Source: Cercopithifilaria johnstoni
Taxonomy: Eukaryota > Nematoda > Chromadorea > Rhabditida > Onchocercidae
Direction: 5' to 3'
DNA: 64,000 nucleotides
Assembly (NCBI GenBank): GCA_916381525.1
Contig: CAKAEH010000211.1
Span: forward strand, 79,048-143,047
Shown: in pieces, positions 54,201 to 64,000 of the stretch
How positions within the stretch are numbered: position 1 is the first letter of the stretch
How the letters are laid out: every line of letters starts with the position of its first letter
The notes under the pieces: model-generated
What the model was told of the DNA's origin: nothing
Database searches by the model: none
What the model saw: the letters and a program-made list of their open reading frames with translations, nothing else
Position numbers and translations under genes: made by a program

Positions 54201-55239
54201 TTTATTCCCACCTCTCCCTACCACTCTTTGCCTCTTTTTTTACCCATCTTTACTCTTTCCCTCCGTCCACATCATCTCCATTCATTTCCTTGTCCCTCTC
54301 AATTCTTGAAAAATACATACAAACAAACACCCAGACAGACACATATACCGATCGTACACTTGACCAGTTTACTGGACAGAGGAAAATACAACAAGAACGG
54401 AGGGGGTTAAAAAGAAGAGGGAGAATGGAAAAGATAGGAAATCAAGGAGGTCACATTGTTAATCGTTATTTTTGACATGGAAAGAAAGCGTTACTGTCGC
54501 TGTTATTGTTATTGTCATCATCTAGCTGTCATCATATCATCGTCGATGCCATTATTATTGTCATCATTTGTCGTCACAGTTTGTGGGTACCCTCCCACCA
54601 ATTTAGTTTATTCAATAGGGCTCATTTCCATTCAATTCAACAACCCGCGTAATGTTCTACAATCAAATCCAAAAATCCTTTCCTACTTCATTCCTATTTA
54701 CTACATAAATTGTACCAAATTACTTCCACCACTACTTTCATTCATGTTATGGTTATTATCATTATTTTCGAATATACCGATCATTCTCGCCAACAAGAGA
54801 CGGCTATTTTGTTTTTGTTTTTGAAATTTATAAAACACTAGAAATGAAGTTAGCTGAACCATAGCTGAATAAATTCCACTTCTGGTCAACTATTTGAATT
54901 CTTTGTTTTTCGGAAAAAACAATTCATGACACTTGAAAGGACTTCATAGATAAATATTGAAGAAACAATCTATAAACACCCGACCTTTTGCTATTCAGAA
55001 AAGTGACTGAAGAGGAAGCAGCAGTTTTGGTCATTAATCTTTCCCTTAACAAAAGGCTTTTTCTTCTAATCGGCGTGTTCGGATCAAATCATCACAACAA
55101 AGTTGGCATATCACTTCCTATTATTTTAAATGTTTTTTTCAAATAATTTTGGTACCACCAGATCAGAATAACGTTTTGAAGTATTATTGTAATTAAAATT
55201 TCATTTAAGATTTTATCATTTCAAATTTGGTATTTACAG
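51209..55239 (+). other. mab-5 intron 1 (4.0 kb)
   Basis: Bounded by AC|GTAAGC and TATTTACAG|A. Mostly AT-rich, with a GC-richer block at about 53990-54620 containing several overlapping open frames of 60-122 codons, none with a recognised domain. Large first introns of Hox genes often carry enhancers; no specific site is claimed. Confidence 0.85.
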
Positions 55240-55352
55240 ATTTCCAAATTATAATGCTTTACAACCGGCGTCCACATCGCATTTGCCGGTAATAAGTGGT
55301 GAACGAGCGGTGCAAATAAAGCAACCGGTGTTTCCATGGATGAAAATGAGTG
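55240..55352 (+). CDS. mab-5: MAB-5 exon 2, hexapeptide exon
   Basis: Acceptor TATTTACAG and donor AGTG|GTTAGT. The exon completes Thr75 and ends in phase 1. It encodes residues 76-112, including VFPWMKM (Trp108), the YPWM-type hexapeptide by which central Hox proteins contact the Exd/Pbx partner (CEH-20 in C. elegans). Only nine residues separate Met109 from the first homeodomain residue, a short linker typical of this class. The flanking segment FPNYNALQPAS is uncharacterised. Frame and phase fit the exons on both sides. It is too short to be seen as an open frame in isolation; the joined frame makes it convincing. Confidence 0.93.
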
Positions 55353-58300
55353 GTTAGTCGAAAATTTGCAAAATGTTAAAAAAAAAAGAGAGAGCATTTA
55401 AATTAGAAGTAAATACGGCAGGAAATGAATAATCCATTTCAAGAATATATTAATTTATCTGTTTAATTTAAATGAAATTAATCTGTGTAAAAGTAATTTG
55501 TTTTACTTTAGGTAGAATAAGTTTTATTTGAATATTATTAATATAAATATAATTATCTCTTTCTCAAGCCTTTCATCCTAAGATTATTAACTCATTTACT
55601 CTTAAGATTTCATAGTGAATAAGAATTTGCTTCAGAAAATATCACAGTCTTCATCTAAGTAGCAATGATCAAAAGTGATACGGTATTAAATGAAATGATT
55701 GGTATCTGCTAGGAAAATCATTTTATTTTGTCTGATATTGGTTTCTCTAATCATTTCTATTATTTTCATTATCACTATCATTATCATGATTTTTGTAATA
55801 GTATATCATCATGGCTTTTATAATATTTGTAGTAGATGGGATAAATGTAACAATATCCAATTAAGCTTTTTAGATTGACCTATTGGATGATAACTAATAT
55901 ATGAAATGGGATTTGCATAAGTAATGATTGCAACTAAATTTTAACACCAACAATTTATAAAAATTGAATGATAGGAACAAAAGAAGGTATGATATGATAA
56001 TAATAGGAATGATTTAAATGATTATAAACTAATTATACAAAGATTTAATTATATAAATCAGAAATTATATTGTCTTACAAGCAAAGAAAACATATTATTA
56101 GTAATAGTTCTGGTTGAGATAGTTTAACATAATTTTCGAAGAATTTACATAAATTCGTCGGAAAAGAAACAGATCGATTTTTGATGTAATCAGAAATGAG
56201 TTTTTTGAAATGATTGAATGAATATAAAACAAAATGAAATGGCAATTTGAAATGAATAATGAATGCATGTTAAAGCTATAAATAATTTGGTTGATTGATA
56301 AGAACAATTTCTTCATATTGGTTTCAAATGCTTACTAAGCGAATACATACTCTTTGCTATCTCCTGACAGCAAATATTACAAATATGCACAAATGATGAT
56401 TATTATTGTTATTACTACTATTACTAATTAATATTATTATTAATATTACTATTATTACTATTCTAATAATTATTGCAATAATATGTTCAATTTTTAATTG
56501 AAATGAAATTATCTGTAAATGGAAGAGATATAAAATGGAATAGTGTAAGAGTTTTTCCATTGTTATTTTGCTAGCAATTGAAGCATTTCATTTTCATTTA
56601 AGTTAAAACAAAAGAATAGAGGTACAGCGAAAGAAAATAGAAGAAAAAAGGAGAAAGTGCAAATTGGTAGGAAAAAGTGGAAGGATTGTTGTTTTTCCTA
56701 CTTTTTTTTTACATCGTGCTGTTTAGGGTTTATGGTTTATGGTTGTAGTGTAGGAAATGAAAAAATTTTTAGAATGAGTTGGATGGTTCATGGGTGGCAA
56801 CAACTGGGTTGATAGGGTTGATTATTCTGTACATCATTGAATGAATGCGACATTTCTTTCGATTTGATATATCAATGAAATTTCACTCTATCCCATCATA
56901 AATTGCACTTTTGATGAAGAAGAACACGTGTGTAGAGGAGATAGAGATGAATAATTTTAAATGTCGAGAACTTTTTCAAGGCTAAAATTTTGTTTGGTTC
57001 CAAAAATAAATAGCTGATATTTTGTGGGTGTAGTGCTTCGGTGTGATATGCAATGCCTTTTGTCCTGCTAATAAATTACCGGCAAACATCAAAAAGACGA
57101 AAGAAAAACTTAGATGTTTGTGCGTATATATATATATGTGTGTATGTGTTTGTGTATATATATGCCTTAGCAAATCCATTGAGTGTGAATTGAAGGGATA
57201 TGTAAGGAAGATAAGCGCAACTGTTCAACAGGCGACATCAAAATCTTTTTCCTTATTCGAAAGAGTTCAAGGCCTGTCTTATATTTGATATCTTAAGGTT
57301 CAATACTAGTCATAACAATGAAACTTTTACATCAACACCTCAAAAAATGATAATGATATATTACTACATACAAGTATTATATGATGTGACAAAAGCCGAA
57401 GAAATGATATTGTTTGTCTAAAAGTGATCTGGCGATAAACAGCTTGTCACATTTACAACATACAACAAGTATAATACCGTGAATGAATTCGGTTTTTTAT
57501 CTGATTAACATATCGGATCATTCTATTTCTAATCCAGTAGCAGATGTCATCAGACTTTACAGTATTTTTCAAATTATAATTTTTGAGGGATAATTTTGAA
57601 GTGATCGTATTTGATGACGAATTGAACACAAAATATTTCTTCGGTTAATTACCAATGTTAATTTAATAATTTTATTTACATCAGAAATTCGTTAATTAGT
57701 TCACACATACATTAATGTTGTCATTCGAAATTCATCCTTATGCCAGCCAGTATGGGATAGATTGATTGAATGATTTGAAAGGTAATAATTAATCAGTATT
57801 GTTTATAAAATATTTTAAAATTCATTGTAAAAAAAAAAACGGAGTATTTCCATGAAGCTCATGAAATTTCACCGTTAAGAGAGAGAGAGATAGAGTCTGA
57901 GAGAAGTGACAGCGTCGGTGGAAAAATGCTCAAACCATTGTTTTTCCTCCTATTTTTTCCTCTCTTCTCTCCCTCTTCCTTTCTCTCTTTCTCTCTGTTT
58001 CTCTCTGCCGATGTCAACACATAGTTTTTGCAGTTTTACTAATCGATTTGATATGAAATTTTGAAAATTTCATGTTTCTTTTCGATCTCATCAATTGTTG
58101 GTATACTATTGGCACTAGAATGAAGTGATAATTGAAATCATATCAGTTAAAGTGAAATGCTTCTTTTTAAACTTAACTACATTTATTCAAATTGAGGATA
58201 TTATGTGATAAAGGATTCATTACAAAAGAAACTGACCATCTTTAGTCTATCTTATGAAATCTTCAAGTTTCAAAATTAGATTTTAAGATATCAATTTTAT

Positions 58301-61300
58301 CGGGATAGGATCAAATGGTTTCACAAATAGTTTCATATTTATAGGTTACATTAAAAAACTTGTAGCATGATATTATGTGATAATGGATTCATTGCAAACG
58401 AAATTGACCATCTTTAGTCTATCTTATGAAGTCTTCAAGTTCCAAAATTAGATTTTAAGATATCAATTTTACCGGGATAGGATGAAATGGTTTCACAAAT
58501 AGTTCCAAATTTATAGGTTACATTAGAAACTTGCGACATATTGATTAGTGCCAGAAACTTCTTCCATTTCCACCTCTTTCATCTTTTACTTTTCCCAAAT
58601 TATCAATTGTAATTTGAAGTTTATTAAAATGCAATGATTATTATTCATATAATTATCGATCATTGCATAATCATTTTCGTCATTATCAATAGATTGATAA
58701 GTAACAGCTGAATGCAACATCTGAAGAAACTTTCTTTCTTCAATGATTCTTCTTTTCATTTAGCAAATTTAAATTTTAGCAAAATTTTTAAAACGAATAA
58801 ATGTGAGGAATTCTTTTGAAATGGAATGGATACCGATGCTAGAAGGCGGAAAAAAAGACTGTTGTTTGTGATTTATTTGAAAGAAAGTTCAAAAAATAGC
58901 GCCAATCCCAGAAGACAATTGTCATCAGTAAGCTGGATCAACTACTTCACAGATGAATCGGATAGCCTTATCCTTTAGAAACATTTTTATCGTTCATCTT
59001 CCTCCTTTGCTACTATCAATAGTTAGCATCTTATCAGCAAATAAATTTTAATATTTGAATAATTTTGATAAATAAAAATGCCTAGATAGATTATCAATTC
59101 TAACTAACAATTATTACAATTAATACAATCAATTTATATGAACAAATTATTATCAGTAATAAAACAATTTACTCCAATCGCTACTTAATTATTCAGGAAA
59201 ATAATTAGCATTATATATTTATATGAGCAATGAAAAATTATACGATACGATGATACTTATACTGGTGATTAAAATGATAAGATATAATTATAATAATTAA
59301 TTCGTATTAATAATTAACATTATATCCTTTTGTCTTACTTTTATTTTTGCCTCAGAAATATTATTTTTGACATCGATGAAATTATCAAATGGAAAAATAT
59401 TCAAATTTTTGCTAATTCAATTTCTTTATTTAAATGGATGTCTATGTTGAAAATTATTTTTATAAGTAATTTTTCTAAGATAATTTATTTTTCACTTATA
59501 TAAAATTAAGTTAACTTCGAAAGGTTTCATTATCATATCATAAAAATTTATTGAATTATTTGTAAATACTATAAAAATGGCCGATCATACAAATATTCCC
59601 ATGTATTTGTTGTAATTTATCATTCGTTAAAGTCGTTAATTTTCAAAATTTGCTATCAACAAAGCAAAGGAGTAGAAGAGGCGACTATAAATTTTATAAA
59701 ATTTCTTACAATTCAACACAAGCCTGTGAAAACTATTGCTCAGACGAGTTTCTTTCCTAACTTGTGACAACTTGTTACAACTTTAATTTACTACTTACGA
59801 CTGTTTCATTCGTTCATTAATTTTGAATAAAGTTTCAGACTATATGATAATATTTCGTGTCACAAGTGTTATCATGTTATCATTGTCATGTCTACTAAAT
59901 AGTTGTTCAAATTGCAAAATAGTTTTAATGCAATTAAGTTCTCTTCAATATAATAACAAACAATTTGGATGCAATCAGCTTATCATTGATTCACTAACAG
60001 TTAATCTAGATATAATAAGATTCTATGATTCCTTATGGTCATGCACTGCAAGTGTTGTGAAAAATATTTGATAAAGACGTATCGTATCAGAAGGTGGTGA
60101 TTTACCATTATTTAGTTATCTCATGTCTGTTTCTACATAATTCTTCGAATCGATTTCAGTAATTGAGGCCAATTAATTTTGCATTTTCTTGATGAAAGCT
60201 AATATAAAAAGATGATAAGCTTGAGAGATGATATCCTTCTTTATTTCAATTTAATTTTTGTCACTAAGGCTACGATTATCTTATCCATTTAAATTCTTAT
60301 TTTCCATTAACACACGGGGAATTGTCTTATTCATTTATATCAAATGGATGAACCAACAGAGATGATATAATGTAGAGGTCGAATCACGGTGCATCCATTT
60401 CATTCGATGATAGTATACTGTAGCAAAGGGGCAGGTGTGCATTACTATTGCAATGATGTGCCGTACTGCGCATCATCCTTATGAAACTCATTTGATGTGA
60501 GGATTGGGTAGGATGTTTAGTATGTGATATCGATGAGTGTGTTGATGCTGCTGCTATTCGTGAATGTGTAATATTGATCGATAATTAATTGCAAAATTTT
60601 CTGATGTCTTATGAAATTTGTTGAAAAAATCGAGGGCTATTTGAGGAAAAAGAATGATAAGAAGAGAGAACCTTAACATTTTTATCATTTTATCAATTAA
60701 GAATATCATTTCTATCAATTGCTTTTGTTTAATCTCATATAAAAATATTGAAAGCCATGGTACCTCTCAACCTTTAAATGGAAAATTTTATACTATTGGA
60801 CCATTACTGCCGGAGAATACACCGATCGTAGTATATTTTGTGCCGAGTTATATCATTAACAAGAGATTAAAATATCGTATGTACAGCCATTTTCTTTGAA
60901 GCATGAAGTTTGCATATAGTTTATCAAAATAAATACATAAATTTGAAATGAAACAATTCGTCGTAAAAGCACCAGCTATATCAACATTCCGATCATCTTG
61001 CCATGAATGCTTATAAAATATATCACTTAAATATCAATGAAACCAGAAAGGAATGAAAATACTGATTTACAATGATCATTTTTTTTCCTGAAACTTTACA
61101 AATAAAGATAATAATTTTTGCTCCACATTACAGGAGAACAATCTTTTGGACCAGTACATTTAAGCATATTTAATCTTTAAGCATGTCTCAGTATCCCTTC
61201 CTTTCCATATCATAACCGTAATGATAATAGCCATTATGCTATTAGGAAATTTAAAGTTAACATTGGAAGTTGCAAAAGTTGACAAATGAAAATAATCAAT

Positions 61301-63109
61301 TTCTTGTTTTGACAGTGTTGTTGCTGCAGATTGTGGCGTTGACTGATTTCGATGAAGAAAACGATGTTCCGTAATCCATGCGTGTGTGCGTTCATTTTGC
61401 GTGTGTGTGTTTATATATACTATATAAAATATATATGTACATATTTAACACGAGCGTAAATTCTAAATCAAGCGTAAATTCTTTTCGAAGGTACCATTAA
61501 CTGTTGTTGTTATCCTTCCATCAATTTCATCATTCGCTTTCATGTTTAACAATACTTTGTTACTTGAGAACATCATATTTCATTTTAAGATTCTTTGAAG
61601 TTTCACCGCTCTTTCATTATTTTCCATCTATACCCCTGAAGCAATGCTCGTTTAGTCAACTGGCCAAGCAAACTATCCCCAAATATGACAATATTTCTAC
61701 GATACCAATCAAACAAAGGGGAGTACACGTCCTTCTCTCTCCCTCTTTTTCTACAATTTTTCCACACTTCACTCTTCGTGTATTCTTTTTTTCTCCATCT
61801 TAAAAAATACTGATAGCATAAAAAGTAATCTTTTATCTATGAAAAGTCTTAACTATGATTTCGTATAGTTAGTAGAAGAAATGAATGATAAATATAATTT
61901 CGAATTAAAGATTTTATTATAACATAAGGATAAAGTTTTAAAGTATTACTTTTTAATTTTAATCTCAAATAAAATTCTACTAAAGAATTTAACTATTCCT
62001 TCTCGTTAACTATTCATTTCATTTGTAAAATTCTTTTGATGGAAGTTGGAAATACTACTCTTTAATCAATACTTTGCATGTTTCATTGTGTATCGGAAGG
62101 ATTTCCTTTTTTTTTTAAGAGAATTCAATTATTTCATATTAATTGAATTTAGTGTAGGAGAAATTTAGTTTTTATAGTAATCGTATTTTCGGATAAATTT
62201 TTCAAAAGTTTTGAAATTTCAAAATTTTCATTAATTTCATGTGAAACAAAAAGGAAATTGAAGAACAGTTAAAAAGAAGGCCTAAACAAAAAATTCGTTT
62301 TCTTTTTTTGCAAAAGCACCAACCATTTCATTCCACTTCTCCAGTGGTTTATCACTCCTACTAATATAAATCAACACATATTTTGAAAATTGCTTTGACA
62401 GTTTCACCGCTCCACTTCAAAGGCCGAAGCCGCTCATTCATTCCCTCTTTCACGAAACTGAACTAATGATAGTGGTTAGAAAGCACAGAAAGTTTTTTTT
62501 TGAAAAACTTCTTTATGAAAGAAATAGAAGAAAAAAGAAATTATCATTACATGTACACTAACTATATACCTTTATATATCATATACCTTTATAACTATAT
62601 ACCTTTATATATTATTTATATATTATTGGTTACGGTTAGTTTTATAAAAACTATTTTAGTTCCAGCGGGGTTCTTTCTTTTTTTGATATTAGAAAATTTG
62701 TAATTTGTGATGGAACTATGAAAATCACCGAGGAACTGCAAAAAAGATATTTTGTTTTCATTATAAAATATACAACAAGATTGGTGAAATAAAAACAAAA
62801 AAAAAGATTTGCAATTAAGAAACTTTGTTAATTAAATGAAAAGATAAAAATGAATTGTTAAAATTAAAAATGTAAAACAAAAATCATTGAACGATCTAAA
62901 TAACATTGTCGTTTTTTGACCTTGCATGCGCTAACGCTATTCTTCATGATTTATATTGGATTATATTAGGTCACTTTATAAACTTTATATCCTCATGAAT
63001 TCTTATCATTTCTTATTATCATGCTAATAATAATATATTGTATAAAATAATTTTACAACAATGAATTGAAAAGGAAAAATGATCATTGACCTTTGTTCAC
63101 GTGTTTCAG
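55353..63109 (+). other. mab-5 intron 2 (7.8 kb)
   Basis: Bounded by AGTG|GTTAGT and GTGTTTCAG|G. Contains a 172-bp tandem duplication (58197-58539), a polypyrimidine tract (57945-58000), GC-richer patches at 60340-60560 and 60740-60865, and TATACCTTTATA repeats at about 62560-62630. Open frames at 57043, 59823, 60654 and 61504 are not supported as genes. Confidence 0.85.
58197..58539. repeat. 172-bp tandem duplication in mab-5 intron 2
   Basis: Copy 1 is 58197-58368 and copy 2 is 58369-58539. Both begin GATATTATGTGATAA and share ACCATCTTTAGTCTATCTTA and TTCACAAATAGTT; differences are scattered substitutions with few gaps. This is a recent local duplication. Confidence 0.92.
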
Positions 63110-63258
63110 GTGGCAAAGGCGGTGAATCAAAAAGGACGCGACAAACATATAGTAGAAATCAAACGTTAGAACTTGAAAAGGAATTTCATTATAATAAATA
63201 TTTAACGCGTAAAAGGCGACAGGAAATTTCTGAAAGTTTACAATTATCCGAGCGGCAG
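63110..63258 (+). CDS. mab-5: MAB-5 exon 3, first 44 homeodomain residues
   Basis: After TTTCAG the exon reads GGKGGESKRTRQTY, LELEKEFHYNKYLTRKRRQEIS and ends LSERQ|GTTTGT, covering homeodomain positions 1-44 (protein residues 119-162). SKRTRQTYSR and RKRRQEISES are the MAB-5 signature as I recall it. The recognition helix (VKIWFQNRRM) must lie in the next exon. I found no such sequence in the 742 bases that remain, so the gene runs off the window. The three exons sum to 486 bases with no phase conflict. Translation read through the donor gives a false VCFSFKIF ending. Confidence 0.95.
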
Positions 63259-63824
63259 GTTTGTTTCAGTTTTAAAATATTTTAATTAAACGTTGAATTG
63301 TTTTAAAGTATCGCTTACAAATTACAAATTACTTCAACGAACTAATCTATACTTTAACTGTTATTGCTGACAAATATTTATTAGAAGAAATAAATATATA
63401 ATGTGGGAAATATTAATGATTTATAAAATTTTAATGAAGTAATTTTTCTTCTTCTATAATAATAATAAGTTAATTTCATATGTGATTTATGCTTCTTTTA
63501 AATACATTGAAAAAAACATTGATATCATCAACCAATCATATATCGTTTTGGTTGATTAAAAGAGGAAACATTTGATGATTTTCTGAGAAAGCTGTATAAA
63601 AAATGCTGTTAGACATTCATATAAAAATATTAGTTTCAGCCGGGGTGGTACTAACAAATTAGATTTGAAAATAATTATTTTGACTTCTATTTTAATTTTC
63701 CTAAAATAACTTTTCAAAATGATGCAATTTCAACGAGAAATATAGATGTTATTATTAATAAAATATTGTTAAAAAATTTTATAAATATTAAAAAATTGTA
63801 AACCTTCTTCTTTTGCAATCTTTC

Positions 63825-63830
63825 TTTATT
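63825..63830 (-). terminator. Putative poly(A) signal for the minus-strand terminal exon
   Basis: AATAAA on the minus strand lies 43 bases past the proposed TAG at 63875-63873. Confidence 0.35.
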
Positions 63831-63872
63831 TTAGTATTTCAAACGATATTTATACTATTATATTGTATTATA

Positions 63873-63933
63873 CTATTCATCGGCACTTTCATCAGCACCA
63901 GTATTTTCAGCATGCTGCAGATATTGCAAGCAT
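63873..63933 (-). CDS. Candidate terminal exon of a nested minus-strand gene
   Basis: On the minus strand an acceptor TATCATTTCAG (AG at 63935-63934) is followed by one base completing a codon and then CLQYLQHAENTGADESADE and TAG (63875-63873). The acidic, small-residue tail looks like a protein C-terminus, and an AATAAA follows at a suitable distance. It lies beyond the third mab-5 donor and before the missing last mab-5 exon, so it would be nested in the mab-5 intron if that exon is downstream. The family is not recognised; the preceding exons lie past the window edge. Confidence 0.45.
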
Positions 63934-64000
63934 CTGAAATGATACAAAAGTATAAAATAAAACATTTAGCAAAACTTGCTTTTATGCAGCCTGGGATTTG

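Noticed and set aside
63286..63870. Search for the last mab-5 exon (VKIWFQNRRM)
   Set aside because: No sequence encoding the recognition helix was found on the plus strand before the window end.

Overview
This window is animal DNA, strongly AT-rich, with small exons, GT/AG introns and many microsatellites. The homeodomains place it in a nematode. The EGL-5 and MAB-5 homeodomains are close to what I remember of the C. elegans proteins. A third, Antennapedia-class homeodomain has no C. elegans counterpart that I know of and matches the ant-1 gene I remember from filarial worms. I therefore infer a filarial or other clade III (spirurid) parasitic nematode; the species cannot be fixed from the sequence.

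Layout: (1) 1-3755 holds the 3' end of an unrecognised plus-strand gene with three or four exons. (2) 5178-8295 on the minus strand holds the posterior Hox unit: a 5' exon (7905-8295), the egl-5 homeodomain exon (6466-6908) and, 1.06 kb further downstream, an Antp-class homeodomain exon (5178-5410). Both homeodomain exons begin in the same phase, so the single 5' exon can join either one. A promoter-like CCAAT/CTCCGCC/TATA cluster lies at 8621-8762. (3) 8763-49900 is a gene-poor divergent interval of about 41 kb, mostly AT-rich DNA with microsatellites, minisatellites, two notable hairpins, an AT palindrome cluster and a few GC-richer islands. (4) 50985-63258 on the plus strand holds three exons of mab-5 (N-terminus, hexapeptide exon, first 44 homeodomain residues) separated by 4.0 and 7.8 kb introns; the rest of the gene lies beyond the window. 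(5) 63873-63933 on the minus strand looks like the last exon of a gene nested inside, or next to, mab-5.

The Hox genes encode DNA-binding transcription factors that set regional identity along the body. egl-5 and mab-5 are transcribed away from each other, so the long interval is the natural place for their shared or separate enhancers. The most interesting structure is the possible use of one N-terminal exon with two alternative terminal exons of different Hox class (Abd-B-like and Antp-like). No tRNA, rRNA, spliced-leader gene, CRISPR array or recognisable transposon was seen.
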